DNA of 64,000 nucleotides, from positions 117,277-181,276 of the forward strand of contig SVEB01000041.1 in the NCBI GenBank assembly GCA_015057635.1, in the 5' to 3' direction. This DNA comes from Lachnospiraceae bacterium (GTDB lineage Bacteria; Bacillota; Clostridia; Lachnospirales; Lachnospiraceae). Positions 1 to 9,594 of this stretch are shown piece by piece (positions within the stretch are counted from its first letter, which is position 1; each line of letters opens with the position of its first letter). The translations under genes were made by a program, and so were the position numbers. The notes below the pieces were generated by a model. That model ran no database searches. It saw only the letters and a program-made list of their open reading frames with translations, and was not told where the DNA came from.

Positions 1-317
1 ATGTGAGCAAATGGAAACCCGGAACGAAATACTCTACCTTTATCGGCGGGGATAATCCGTATACGGTGATTGAAAATCAGGAGATGGAAGAAGGACCGTC
101 CATCGTGGTATTAAAGGAGTCATTCGGAAATGCATTTGTTCCGTTTTTGGTGGATCACTATAAGACCGTATATGTAATTGATTATCGATATTACCAGGGA
201 GAGTTCAAGTCCTTTATAGAGGAAAAAGGTGTAAGGGATGTGCTGTTTTTAAACAATATGCTGATGACTGGAACGCAGACACTAATAGACTCTTTAAATA
301 AAGTGGTCACAAGATAA
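1..317 (+). CDS. DHHW / AlgX-like family protein, C-terminal fragment
   Basis: The reading frame is open to the left edge of the window, so this is the 3' end of a gene whose start lies upstream. The GTG at 3 is probably an internal valine. The visible ~104 residues contain a block reading LKESFGNAFVPFLVDHY followed by VYVIDYRYY, which resembles the C-terminal SGNH/AlgX-like core of the Firmicute DHHW proteins, where a D/E-S dyad precedes a hydrophobic strand. Such proteins are membrane-anchored and often linked to acetylation of cell-surface polymers through a partner MBOAT acyltransferase; that partner would lie outside the window. The family call rests on motif resemblance only. The stop codon runs directly into an AAGAT pentamer tract and then an intrinsic terminator, so this gene ends its transcription unit. 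Confidence 0.6.
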   Translation, partial: VSKWKPGTKYSTFIGGDNPYTVIENQEMEEGPSIVVLKESFGNAFVPFLVDHYKTVYVIDYRYYQGEFKSFIEEKGVRDVLFLNNMLMTGTQTLIDSLNKVVTR

Positions 318-335
318 GATAAGATAAGATAAGAT
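311..335. repeat. AAGAT pentamer microsatellite, 5 units
   Basis: Five head-to-tail AAGAT units begin at the last codons of the upstream gene, include its stop codon, and continue into the intergenic space before the terminator. The same pentamer, in another phase (ATAAG), recurs at 35618-35652. Confidence 0.85.
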
Positions 336-341
336 AAGGCA

Positions 342-401
342 AAGAGGCCGGGATTTTGATAAGAAACAAACAGATCGAAATCCCGGCCTCTTGTTATTTT
401 T
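342..401 (+). terminator. Intrinsic terminator after the DHHW-like gene
   Basis: A 15-bp perfect stem (AAGAGGCCGGGATTT at 342-356 with its complement at 378-392) encloses a 21-nt loop. It is followed by a T-rich run. Confidence 0.85.
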
Positions 402-450
402 ATTTAAATGGGATATATTAGAAAAAAATGATAAAAAATGGGGTGACAAT

Positions 451-1398
451 ATGCAAAAGTATATAGAGAAAGCACAGCGGATTATGGACGAAGTGCAAAA
501 AGCGGTTATTGGGAAGGATTTTATTATAGAGAAGGTATTGACGGCAATTTTAGCGAAGGGCCATATCTTAATTGAAGATATTCCTGGAGTGGGAAAGACG
601 ACCATGGCGCTTGCATTTTCAAAGGCGCTTGATCTGGAATATCACAGAATGCAGTTTACACCGGACGTGCTACCGTCGGATGTAGTTGGTTTTTATGCTT
701 ATAAGCCGGGCAGCGGGAGAAAGGAATATGAGCCGGGCAGCATTATGTGCAATCTATTTCTGGCGGATGAGATCAACCGTACTTCAAGCAAAACCCAGTC
801 AGCCCTATTAGAGGCAATGGAAGAGGGCGGTGTGACAATTGACAGCATTACAAAGAAGCTTCCGAGTCCTTTTATCGTGATCGCGACGCAGAACCCGATT
901 GGATCGGTCGGAACCCAGATGCTTCCGGAATCACAGCTTGACCGTTTTATGGTAAGGCTCTGCATGGGGTATCCGGATATTAAGAGCGAAGTAGAGATGT
1001 TAAAGGGGCGCCATCGGAAGGAACCCCTAAAAGAAGTGAACTGCGTGGTGAGCGCGGAGGAACTGATAGAAATGCAGCAGATGGCACAAGAGGTATTTAT
1101 CCATGATGCTATTTATCAGTATATGGCGCGGATTATCGGAAAGACGAGAGAACATGAGCTGATCTCCTTAGGGGTAAGTCCGAGAGGTACCATCGCTCTT
1201 GCCAATATGGCGAAGGCACAGGCTTTCTTAAAAGGGCGGTCTTATGTAATACCGGATGATGTGACAGAGGTATTCCCGGATGTGGCAGCCCATCGTATCC
1301 TTTTAAAGCCGAAAGCAAGAGTCGGGCAGATCACGGTGGAGGAGATTATAGAGGACATTATAAGACAGGTGGCACAGCCAAGGCTTGTAAGCAGATAG
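451..1398 (+). CDS. MoxR-family AAA+ ATPase
   Basis: A 315-residue MoxR-type AAA+ ATPase, a chaperone-like family usually encoded beside DUF58 and transglutaminase proteins, as here. The Walker A motif GVGKTT is at residues 46-51 and the Walker B segment LFLADE ends near residue 107. The sensor-type segment IVIATQNPIG and the arginine-rich PESQLDRF block characteristic of MoxR proteins follow. I chose the ATG at 451, which has a GGGG ribosome site 7 nt upstream. A longer in-frame start at 391 would lie inside the preceding terminator. The next gene begins 9 nt after the stop, so the three genes to 5276 probably form one operon. The client process is unknown in this organism. Confidence 0.9.
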   Translation: MQKYIEKAQRIMDEVQKAVIGKDFIIEKVLTAILAKGHILIEDIPGVGKTTMALAFSKALDLEYHRMQFTPDVLPSDVVGFYAYKPGSGRKEYEPGSIMCNLFLADEINRTSSKTQSALLEAMEEGGVTIDSITKKLPSPFIVIATQNPIGSVGTQMLPESQLDRFMVRLCMGYPDIKSEVEMLKGRHRKEPLKEVNCVVSAEELIEMQQMAQEVFIHDAIYQYMARIIGKTREHELISLGVSPRGTIALANMAKAQAFLKGRSYVIPDDVTEVFPDVAAHRILLKPKARVGQITVEEIIEDIIRQVAQPRLVSR

Positions 1399-1407
1399 GA
1401 GGCACAG

Positions 1408-2625
1408 ATGATACGGGAAAAGATCCGTTACGCAATGACCTGTCTTTTATTAGGTGTTCTTGCAGTCTTGTATGACGAATACATCACTTCAGTTCTGTTC
1501 CTTGTGGCAGTACTGTTTCCAATTGTCTTGTGGGGATTGATGCAGTATGTGAAACGCAATGTGGAGATTGAGTTATCTGTTCCGGCTCAGATTGTAAAGA
1601 AGCATAATCCATTTCAAATTGAGATTCATCTGCGGAATAAGACAATCATACCGATTCTAAAGATGCAGATTCGCCTTGCCTATCAGAATCAGTATACAAA
1701 ACAGATACAGAGGGAGAACGTATATGTTACGTTAAACGGACAGAGCAAGCAAAGCATTGAGGCTGAGATGAAATCGGAGTACTGCGGCAATCTGAACCTG
1801 AGAATTGAAAAGACGATGCTCTATGATTTTTTAGGATTGTTCCGCTTTAAGAAGAAGGGGGGGAAAACATTTGTGATCACCGTGCTACCAAAACAGTATG
1901 CATTGGAAAATAAGTTTGTGCCGGACAACCCTCACGTAATGGTAGAAGGGGATTTGTATTCGGATAAAAAAGCCGGAGATGATCCATCCGAGATCTTTGG
2001 TATTCGGGAATACCGGTACGGAGACCGGATGAACCGCATTCACTGGAAGCTTACACAGAAGGAAGGTTCCCTTATGGTAAAGGAATTAGGATTTCCAATT
2101 AACTGTGCGATCTTAATATTGATAGAGCTCCCATTTAAAGAGGAAATGGAAACAGTGCTAAAGGAGATGGATCTGATATGCAGCTGTGTTTTTGCACTTT
2201 CGAATGCATTTATTGAAGACGGGATAAGTCATTACATTGCCTGGTATGATCAGGACGCAGGATGCATGCGGCATAATAAGGTGGAGAAGGAAGAAGAGCT
2301 TTATGAAATGATGGCCATGCTGTTTGACACAAGAGTGTCCCCAAAAGAGCAGAATGCGCCGGCAAGCCATTATGCGGAGTATTCCAGTGAGCAGTATACA
2401 AGTATTTATTATATTACGGCAGGACTTACGGAAGAAAAGGCAGATTCTCTGATGGCACTGGCGAAGAACGCATGGTGTCATATTATAAATACAGGCATCC
2501 CTAAGGAAGAGATCCTGCGCTATCTTGAATGCCTGCCTGTGACTATGGCACAGGTGACGGAAGAGAATTTAGATGAGGATATCTTAAAAATGATGCCGCA
2601 GCAGGAAGAGGGCATATCACTATGA
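1408..2625 (+). CDS. DUF58 domain-containing membrane protein
   Basis: A 405-residue protein with two membrane segments at about residues 8-25 and 29-47, then a beta-rich cytoplasmic or external region. It carries the DUF58 signature GIREYRYGDRMNRIHWK at about residues 198-214. The C-terminal part resembles a von Willebrand A-like fold lacking an obvious MIDAS motif. DUF58 proteins are the regular partners of MoxR ATPases. The last four bases overlap the start of the transglutaminase gene (ATGA-type overlap), which implies translational coupling. Function is unknown beyond this association. Confidence 0.88.
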   Translation: MIREKIRYAMTCLLLGVLAVLYDEYITSVLFLVAVLFPIVLWGLMQYVKRNVEIELSVPAQIVKKHNPFQIEIHLRNKTIIPILKMQIRLAYQNQYTKQIQRENVYVTLNGQSKQSIEAEMKSEYCGNLNLRIEKTMLYDFLGLFRFKKKGGKTFVITVLPKQYALENKFVPDNPHVMVEGDLYSDKKAGDDPSEIFGIREYRYGDRMNRIHWKLTQKEGSLMVKELGFPINCAILILIELPFKEEMETVLKEMDLICSCVFALSNAFIEDGISHYIAWYDQDAGCMRHNKVEKEEELYEMMAMLFDTRVSPKEQNAPASHYAEYSSEQYTSIYYITAGLTEEKADSLMALAKNAWCHIINTGIPKEEILRYLECLPVTMAQVTEENLDEDILKMMPQQEEGISL

Positions 2626-5276
2626 ATAAGAATCAGGGAAAAGATGGGCTGACAATCGCAAATTATATTGCGGTTACATTAAATACGAACAAAAAACAAA
2701 AATTGAGCATTATGGCAGAGCTTTTACTTCTTGCTTTTGCGCTTTACGGAAGCCTTTATGCCTGTATCAGCAGTTTTGATATCACGCCTGATCGTAAGCT
2801 TCTTGTTGGCGGAACGGTCATTCTTGCATTGCTTTACTATGGAATTGAGCTTTTTAAAAAGGGGACACGCTACCTGCTGCCGGTTTATTTTTTGCTTCAG
2901 GCATTTGTTGCCTGGAAGTACTTTTTCTATATTGAAAATGGATTTTATTATATAGAAAATGCGGTGATTAAGAAGGCAGCTGGTTATTATGAATTCACTC
3001 CGATCTCTTTTGTGACAGAGGGAGATGCCCGTATCTGTATCGCGGCTTTTTTCCTGGTAATAGCAAGTGTGCTTTCTTTCTTTTTGGTGACAGCCATACG
3101 GTTTCAGCTATTTGGAGGAGCATTTTACCTGCTTGCCGGAATTCTTGCAGCCAGCGGATTTATAGTCGGGATCATACCGGCTCCGACCGCGTTGATTGGC
3201 TTGTTTCTTGCGGTGTATATGCTGCAGGTTATGGAAATGGTGCCGGCCAGAAGAAAGACTCTTTACGCAGGAGAGGGCAAAAAGAAACAGGAGGTACGCG
3301 AGGGGTATAGGCGTCAGATCAGAAGGGATGCCGCGCTGCTAGCAGCTGGCATTGTTCTTATGTTAGTGATTCTCGTGATGCTTATTTTCCCACGTGCCAA
3401 GTATGAACAGTCGGAATCAAAACGTAAGGAAACCAAGCATGCCCTGCAAAGGCAGATAACCAATTTCTTTACAGAGGGAGGATTTGAATCTCTTAAGGAA
3501 GGACTTGAAAGCATTGACTGGAGTCAGTTCACTTTGTTTGAGGTTGATAAGGCAGGAGGAGGCATAAGTGCAGGGCATCTTGGGAGAGCACAGGAAATCT
3601 CCTATACAGGTGAGACAGCACTTGTAGTAACGGCTCCAGAAGACTCCGACACGATTTATTTAAAAGGATTTGCGGCTGCTTATTATGCGGGGGATCTGTG
3701 GGGAGGTCTTACAAGTGCACAGAAAAATGAGTACAGGGATCTGATCGAGCTTTACGGGGGTGAGTTTCGTGGGGAGAATCTGTCAGAGCCCCTTTATGTA
3801 AACAGGGAAAATAGGGCAATGGCAAGTGATGGGACAGGGAAGGATCGAAAGGAGGACACGCTGTTTACCAGGTATTCGCTGCAACTTCTTTATGAGAATG
3901 CCAATAAAAGTTATCTATATCTTCCGTACCAGATGGACTTAAACCTTCCTTTTAGATATGACACGGTGGATGATTTATATAATGTGCCTTCAGAACGGCA
4001 GACGGAATATCAGATTCATTACCGAAACATCACATCCTATGCAGCGTTATTAGAAAGGATGGAAGAGGATGACAGAGCATTAGAACGCTTTGATGCATTT
4101 GAAGAGGAATACCGCAGATTTGTATATGGCTGCTATCTGCAGCTGCCAGAACAAGGACTTTTCCGGTTAAAGGAACTGGATCTGGGGGTTGATCATTATG
4201 ATGGAACTGTTGATTCCATGACGAACATCACACGGGCCATTAAGAAATACCTTTCAGATAATACTGTGTATTCCCTGAAACCCGGAAGGCTGCCGGAGGG
4301 AGCTGATTTTGTAGAGAATTTCTTGTTTGATGCAAAGAAAGGGTACTGTATGCATTATGCCTCGGCAGCAGTGCTTCTTTACCGGAAATATGGCGTGCCG
4401 GCCCGCTATGTGGAGGGGTATGTGGTTACAAAGGCAGATATTGCTTCCGGAATAGATGCAGGATATGAAAAGGCAGAGATCTATCTAAAAGATGGGGCAG
4501 TCATTCGTGAAGAGGTACCCGTAAAACAGGTAAAGGTAACGGATGAAAGTGCTCATGCGTGGGCGGAGATATATAAGGATGGATATGGATGGGTACCCGT
4601 AGAAGTAACAGTCGGCTATATGGAACCGGAACCGGAAGCATGGGAAGAACCAATAGAGGAATTAAGGGAAGAGGAGGTGACAAAGGAAGAGGAAATGAAA
4701 GAAGAGGGCATGGAAGAAACGGAAGAAAGCGAGAGGAAACCGGAGGTGACGGTACCTTCCGATAAGTCATCCGATCACATACAGTCTGCCCCTGAAACCA
4801 TTCCTAAGGAAGAGAAAAGGTCGGGAAGAATTAGTTTGGCAGTAGTTCTGCTTCTGATCGGAATAGCAGGTGTTATTTGGGTTCAAAAGAATATCCGGTT
4901 TTCCAAAATGATGAGGAAGATAAACGGGCAGGATAAGGAGGCAGTGCTTCTTCTTTATGAACAGATACTAAAGATCAGGGAGACCATGGCAGGAGGAGAG
5001 ACGAAAAGGAAGATCAAGAGAAGAACAGAGAAAAGAACTAAAAAAGAAGCAGAAGAGAAGATAGAAACGAAACAGACGGATGTCGCAGAAGGCAATGAAA
5101 GAAAAGAGATGGAGAGAGTACGGCAGATCGCACTGAAAGCGCGATTCTCCAATCTGGAGATAACGAAGGAGGAGTATCAGACAGTATATAGGTATTATCA
5201 GCTATTGAGGTCGCAATTCTACCAAAAAGGATGGAATATTTCGAAAATATATGCCAAATTCATCAAAGCGTTGTAA
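2622..5276 (+). CDS. Transglutaminase-like membrane protein (TgpA type)
   Basis: An 884-residue protein with a multi-pass N-terminal membrane region (about residues 28-260), a large extracytoplasmic domain, and one more membrane segment near residues 735-755 followed by a basic and acidic cytoplasmic tail. The transglutaminase core holds the expected Cys (C576 in KGYCMHYA) and His (H645 in SAHAWAEI). The third position of the triad is Glu (E661 in GWVPVEVT) rather than the usual Asp. The region after the core (about 665-730) is very rich in Glu and Lys, a probable linker. The C-terminal tail resembles the DUF4129-like end of TgpA proteins. It is the third gene of the MoxR-DUF58 operon. Members of this trio are thought to act on envelope proteins or peptides. 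The substrate is not evident here. Confidence 0.88.
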   Translation: MNKNQGKDGLTIANYIAVTLNTNKKQKLSIMAELLLLAFALYGSLYACISSFDITPDRKLLVGGTVILALLYYGIELFKKGTRYLLPVYFLLQAFVAWKYFFYIENGFYYIENAVIKKAAGYYEFTPISFVTEGDARICIAAFFLVIASVLSFFLVTAIRFQLFGGAFYLLAGILAASGFIVGIIPAPTALIGLFLAVYMLQVMEMVPARRKTLYAGEGKKKQEVREGYRRQIRRDAALLAAGIVLMLVILVMLIFPRAKYEQSESKRKETKHALQRQITNFFTEGGFESLKEGLESIDWSQFTLFEVDKAGGGISAGHLGRAQEISYTGETALVVTAPEDSDTIYLKGFAAAYYAGDLWGGLTSAQKNEYRDLIELYGGEFRGENLSEPLYVNRENRAMASDGTGKDRKEDTLFTRYSLQLLYENANKSYLYLPYQMDLNLPFRYDTVDDLYNVPSERQTEYQIHYRNITSYAALLERMEEDDRALERFDAFEEEYRRFVYGCYLQLPEQGLFRLKELDLGVDHYDGTVDSMTNITRAIKKYLSDNTVYSLKPGRLPEGADFVENFLFDAKKGYCMHYASAAVLLYRKYGVPARYVEGYVVTKADIASGIDAGYEKAEIYLKDGAVIREEVPVKQVKVTDESAHAWAEIYKDGYGWVPVEVTVGYMEPEPEAWEEPIEELREEEVTKEEEMKEEGMEETEESERKPEVTVPSDKSSDHIQSAPETIPKEEKRSGRISLAVVLLLIGIAGVIWVQKNIRFSKMMRKINGQDKEAVLLLYEQILKIRETMAGGETKRKIKRRTEKRTKKEAEEKIETKQTDVAEGNERKEMERVRQIALKARFSNLEITKEEYQTVYRYYQLLRSQFYQKGWNISKIYAKFIKAL

Positions 5277-5284
5277 AAAAAGAA

Positions 5285-5313
5285 TTCCACATATTACAAA
5301 AATATGATATAAT
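5285..5313 (+). promoter_or_regulatory. Extended -10 promoter upstream of the cytidylate kinase-like gene
   Basis: A perfect TATAAT at 5308-5313 is preceded by TG one base upstream (extended -10). The -35 at the 17-bp position is poor (TTCCAC). Confidence 0.6.
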
Positions 5314-5360
5314 ATGGATATCGGAAACAGAAATCCTTTTAACAGAATGGAGGAGTCAGT

Positions 5361-5978
5361 ATGAACAAAGTGATTACGATCAGCAGACAGTATGGAAGCG
5401 GTGGAAGGGAGATTGGCGAAAAGCTTGCAAAGAGTCTGTCTATTCCATTTTATGATAATGAGATCATCACAAGGGCAGCAAAAGAAAGCGGATTTGCTGA
5501 GGCCGCATTCGAGAATGCGGAGAGCAAAGCCACCAACAGTCTTCTTTATTCCATCGCGATGGGAATGAACTCTTATGGAAATCAGGAGCTTGGATTTTCT
5601 CATTTATCTTTGGATGACCGTATTTACCTTGCACAGTCTGATGTTATTCGGAAGGTGGCAGCAGAAGGGCCATGTGTGATTGTAGGACGGTGTGCGGATT
5701 ATATTCTCAAGGACATGCCGAACGTAATCAATGTATTTATTCATGCAAGCAAGCAATTTAGGGTTGCAAGAGCCATTAAAGTAGATAATCTGTCCCCGAA
5801 TAAAGCGGAGGAGAGTATTAGCAAGATCGATAAACGGCGAGCGAACTATTATAATTATCATTCCAGTGAAAAATGGGGCGTTGCGATGAACTACCATATT
5901 AGCCTGGATTCCAGCATGATCGGTATTGATGGCTGTGTGGAATGCATAAAGGCATTTGTAGAGCATAGTTGCAAATAA
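5361..5978 (+). CDS. Cytidylate kinase-like family protein
   Basis: A 205-residue protein that starts MNKVITISRQYGSGGREIG, the N-terminal P-loop signature of the cytidylate-kinase-like family. The GSGGREIG loop is at residues 12-19. The rest (DNEIITRAAKES, an RCADYIL segment, and RIDKRRANYYNY-like C-terminal lid region) follows this family rather than true CMP kinase (Cmk), so the substrate is uncertain. It has its own extended -10 promoter and a GGAGG ribosome site and is followed by a terminator, so it is likely monocistronic. Confidence 0.88.
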   Translation: MNKVITISRQYGSGGREIGEKLAKSLSIPFYDNEIITRAAKESGFAEAAFENAESKATNSLLYSIAMGMNSYGNQELGFSHLSLDDRIYLAQSDVIRKVAAEGPCVIVGRCADYILKDMPNVINVFIHASKQFRVARAIKVDNLSPNKAEESISKIDKRRANYYNYHSSEKWGVAMNYHISLDSSMIGIDGCVECIKAFVEHSCK

Positions 5979-5980
5979 AA

Positions 5981-6021
5981 AGGGAGCTGTCGCACTAAGA
6001 GCGTGCGATGGCTCTTTTTTT
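5981..6021 (+). terminator. Intrinsic terminator
   Basis: A stem of GGGAGCTGTCGCAC with GTGCGATGGCTCT (including G-T pairs) is followed by a run of seven T. Confidence 0.8.
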
Positions 6022-6202
6022 ATGAAAGAAAACAAAAAAGTAAATTCAGACCCGATAAAAAGGAAAAGAGAAAGAGGAATCAGCCGGTATTCCGGAAAAC
6101 GAATGAAAAGTAAGAAAAAATTAAGGTTTCTTGCATGGAAGAATTAAGAAATTTTGGGTAAGATTGTTGCAATTTTATACAGAAAAGGGAGAAGGTGTGA
6201 AA

Positions 6203-7039
6203 GTGGGAGAGAATATAGAGACGATTATAGAAGTGAAGAATGTGAAGAAGATCTATCATATGGGACACGAGCGAATCTGTGCTCTGAATGATGTGAATTT
6301 CACAATTCTAAAGGGCGAATTCTGTTGTCTTTTGGGAACTTCTGGTTCTGGTAAATCTACCTTATTAAATCTTATGGCTGGGATCGAGAAGGCAAGCGGA
6401 GGACAGATTATTATAAAAGGTAAGAATATCAGCAAGATGAGTGAGAATAACCTGGCGAAATTCAGGCAGCGTTATCTAGGTTTTGTATTTCAGTCCTACA
6501 ATCTGATGAATTCCATGACCGCACTTGAGAATGTGGAGTTTCCGCTTGTTTTCAAGAAGGTGCCGGCAAAAAGAAGGAAGAAGCTGGCAAGAGATATGCT
6601 GATTAAGGTGGGGCTTGCCTCCAGACTGAAACATAAACCGAAGGAAATGAGCGGCGGACAGCAGCAGAGAGTCGGAATTGCGAGGGCATTTGTAGCAAAT
6701 CCGCAGATTGTGTTCGCGGATGAACCGACTGGTAATCTGGATACCAAAACAACAATGGAAGTTATGGATCTGATCAAGGATATGGCGAAAGCCAATCACC
6801 AGACGATTGTTATGGTAACACATGATCCGCGTCTGGCATCCTATGCGGATAAGATCATTCATATTTTAGATGGAAATATTCAAAGTGTGGAAGTACTGCA
6901 CGATATTACAAAGCCAGAGGAGCAGACCGCCGCACCGTTAGAATCGGAACAGAAAGAGAAAAAGGAAGTAACGGAAGGCAAAGAGAAAGAAACCGTTTCC
7001 ATAGAGAAGGAAAAGATGAAAGAGGAAGAAAGAATATAG
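6203..7039 (+). CDS. ABC transporter ATP-binding protein (MacB/LolD type)
   Basis: A 278-residue ATPase with Walker A GTSGSGKST (45-53), a signature SGGQQ (150-154) and Walker B with D173-E174 (FADEPTGNLD). The insert and the DEPTGNLD form are typical of the LolD/MacB/FtsE group that pairs with FtsX-like permeases; such a permease is encoded at 10121. The last ~50 residues are a Glu/Lys-rich tail not needed for the fold. I chose GTG 6203 because its GGGAGAAGG ribosome site is 7 nt away. GTG 6197 and the ATG at 6131 remain possible but are placed worse. It is the first gene of a four-gene operon, with 20 nt to the next start. Confidence 0.9.
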   Translation: MGENIETIIEVKNVKKIYHMGHERICALNDVNFTILKGEFCCLLGTSGSGKSTLLNLMAGIEKASGGQIIIKGKNISKMSENNLAKFRQRYLGFVFQSYNLMNSMTALENVEFPLVFKKVPAKRRKKLARDMLIKVGLASRLKHKPKEMSGGQQQRVGIARAFVANPQIVFADEPTGNLDTKTTMEVMDLIKDMAKANHQTIVMVTHDPRLASYADKIIHILDGNIQSVEVLHDITKPEEQTAAPLESEQKEKKEVTEGKEKETVSIEKEKMKEEERI

Positions 7040-7059
7040 AAAGAAGAGGGATGAGAAAA

Positions 7060-9558
7060 ATGAAAAAAAGAAGAGTAGCTGCTGTCATAATGGCAGCAAT
7101 GATGCTGTTCGGAGGTATATCCGGGGGCACCACAGTGCCAGTATATGCGTCAGAGACACAGACCGCGTATCTGAAAGTGAACGGAGGATCTAAGATCATT
7201 GATGCGAAACCGGGAGAAGTAACACATGTGAAGATACCGGTTATTGCCATGAAGGATTATATCGTATCCCCAAGCATTTTAGCCGTACCAGCAGATAAGG
7301 CTCCATTTACGGTATCGGATGTTACACTCACCAAGGATAATTATACCGATAATATTCAGGGGATTTCCAATCTGGATACTACATACTTAGAGTTTGATTT
7401 GGATATGAAGGACAGCGCAAAGATTGGCACTTATGATCTAACATTAAATATCTCGTTTATTTCAACAAGCATTGACGACTTTGATTATAATACCAATCAG
7501 TACAGCACGATCAATACAACCCTTTCCCTTACCGTACGCGTAAAGGAAGAGAAAGCGCCGATTCAGATCGCAGTCAATAATGTAAGCTATAATGAAGATG
7601 CGGCAACAGTAGGAGATACCTTTAACTTAAGCTTTACCGCAAAGAATGAAGGACAGATCGCAGCTCTCAATACGTATGTTTCCATTGACTATACGGATAC
7701 CGGAATGGCGCCGGGATATTCAGTGGAGAGCATGAAGCTCGGAGACTTAGGGGCAGGAGAGGGCGTAAGCAAGGAAGTACCGATTAAAGTACTTTCCACA
7801 GCAACAGAAGGACTTAAGAAACTGACCGCTACTTTTACCTATAAGGATTCGGAAGGCAATGAAGGGACTGCTACAAAAGCGTTTTATGTAAATATAAAGA
7901 AGACAAGCACGGAAGTTTCCGATAATGCGAAGCTTACGGTAAGCACAAGTGCGAGAAGTGATGAAGTGGATCCAGGCACAGCTTATGAACTGAAAGCAAC
8001 AATCGCCAATATCGGCAAGGCAGTGGCAAAAGATATTAAAGTAACACTTGCCGGAGGCGTTGGAGTGGACAGCGGCGTGCTTCCAAACTTCTCTACCGAC
8101 TCTATCACCATTGGGAATCTAAAAAAAGGGGAAAGTAACGTGGTCAGCATTCCTCTTCTTGTTTCCAAGACAGCGGCAAAGGGATTAAAAGAAATTACAA
8201 TCAATGTTACGTATACGGATGAAGAGAAGACAGAGCGTACAGCCACTGCAAAAGCATATCTAACTGTGCTTGGAACAGAAGAAGAACCAGAAGTTAAAAA
8301 TGAGATAGAGATTTCAGGAGCTTCCCAGAGTCCATCTTCCCCTTCCGTAGGTGATACTGTGACGGTGAGCTTTACCATTACCAATCGTGGGACAAAGGCT
8401 GCAAGCAGCTTAAAGGTATTCGGAAAAGAGTTATCCAGCGATGGGTTTGAACCGCTTGATTCTATGGCTTCCAAGACAATCGGTACATTAGATGCTGGTG
8501 AGTCGAAGCAGGTATCCATGCAGTTCAGGGTTGGAAATGGAATTCCGGAAGGGCTGAATGCATTAAAAATCGGCTATTCCTATATGGATGTAAAGGGAGC
8601 TGCACAGGAAGGGGATGCGACAATTTATATTCTTGATGTGCAGAATGATAGCAATTCCAAACCAAAGCTTATCGTAACGGATTTCTCTGCGGATAAAGAA
8701 GAATTAAGAGCAGGGGATACCTTTGATTTCACATTTGCTCTAAAGAATACGCATATGTCAAAGAGTGCAAAAAATATTAAAGTAACGATTACTCAGAAGG
8801 ATAGTGTATTCTCGGCCACAAAAGGAAGCAACAGTTTCTTTATTGACCGTATTAGTGCGGGTGAGACCGTAGAAAACACAATCAATATGAAAGTAAAAGC
8901 CGACGCAGCAACCGGAGCTTATGAGGTTGAGATCGCAGTGGAATATGAATATGATGATATGTCAAAGACCGATCAAGAAGCGGGCGGTGTCAAAGATACC
9001 AATGTGATTAAGCTTCAGGCGGTAGAGAATGCAAGACCGGTTATCGAGAATATCAGCATTGGTAACTGGGATGCACCAATGGTAAACCAGTCAACAAGCA
9101 TGAGCTTTGAGTTTTATAATATGGGAAAATCCACACTGAATAATGTATACTTTACATTTGAAGGAGACTTTACATTAGAGACTGGAGAGATGTATTACTT
9201 AGGACCAGTAACAGCAGGAGGGTATGAGATTGTAGAACCAATGGTGATCCCGAATGTTTCCGGAAACGCAGGCGGTACGATTCTGATCCATTTTGAAGAT
9301 AGCAATGGGGATGAGACGATTGTAAGAAAAGAGTTTAGTGATATTCTGGTGAATGAGGAATACGTTCCGGATTTTAGTGGGATGGACGATATGCCGGTAG
9401 ATAACGGCAATGTACAGAATGCAAAAGAGAACATTGTTTCCCTTCCGGTATTCTTACTGATTCAGGCAGTGATCCTGGCAGTCTTTGTACCAGTATCCAG
9501 AAAAATCGTAATTACAAGATATAAGAACAAATTGCGCAAGGAAGATGAGAATGCATAA
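7060..9558 (+). CDS. Secreted CARDB-repeat (COG1361-like) membrane-anchored protein
   Basis: An ~832-residue exported protein. It has a Lys/Arg-rich signal peptide (KKRR then a hydrophobic run ending near VYAS), a long extracytoplasmic region and a C-terminal membrane segment (about FLLIQAVILAVFVPV) with a basic cytoplasmic tail. The extracellular part holds at least four CARDB/Ig-like repeats. Each begins with a variant of D-x-V-x-VGDTF-x(2)-SF and closes with EGLKKLTATFTYKD-like strands (also KGLKEITINVTYTD, EGLNALKIGYSYMD, AYEVEIAVEYEYDD). COG1361 S-layer-like proteins are often encoded with ABC ATPase and FtsX-type permease genes, as here. ATG 7060 is preferred over ATG 7051 because the AGAGGG ribosome site abuts 7051. 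The role is unknown; it may be the extracellular part of the transporter-like complex. Confidence 0.82.
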   Translation: MKKRRVAAVIMAAMMLFGGISGGTTVPVYASETQTAYLKVNGGSKIIDAKPGEVTHVKIPVIAMKDYIVSPSILAVPADKAPFTVSDVTLTKDNYTDNIQGISNLDTTYLEFDLDMKDSAKIGTYDLTLNISFISTSIDDFDYNTNQYSTINTTLSLTVRVKEEKAPIQIAVNNVSYNEDAATVGDTFNLSFTAKNEGQIAALNTYVSIDYTDTGMAPGYSVESMKLGDLGAGEGVSKEVPIKVLSTATEGLKKLTATFTYKDSEGNEGTATKAFYVNIKKTSTEVSDNAKLTVSTSARSDEVDPGTAYELKATIANIGKAVAKDIKVTLAGGVGVDSGVLPNFSTDSITIGNLKKGESNVVSIPLLVSKTAAKGLKEITINVTYTDEEKTERTATAKAYLTVLGTEEEPEVKNEIEISGASQSPSSPSVGDTVTVSFTITNRGTKAASSLKVFGKELSSDGFEPLDSMASKTIGTLDAGESKQVSMQFRVGNGIPEGLNALKIGYSYMDVKGAAQEGDATIYILDVQNDSNSKPKLIVTDFSADKEELRAGDTFDFTFALKNTHMSKSAKNIKVTITQKDSVFSATKGSNSFFIDRISAGETVENTINMKVKADAATGAYEVEIAVEYEYDDMSKTDQEAGGVKDTNVIKLQAVENARPVIENISIGNWDAPMVNQSTSMSFEFYNMGKSTLNNVYFTFEGDFTLETGEMYYLGPVTAGGYEIVEPMVIPNVSGNAGGTILIHFEDSNGDETIVRKEFSDILVNEEYVPDFSGMDDMPVDNGNVQNAKENIVSLPVFLLIQAVILAVFVPVSRKIVITRYKNKLRKEDENA

Positions 9559-9594
9559 GACCATCTGATGCAGACAGGAACAGGGAGGTAAAAT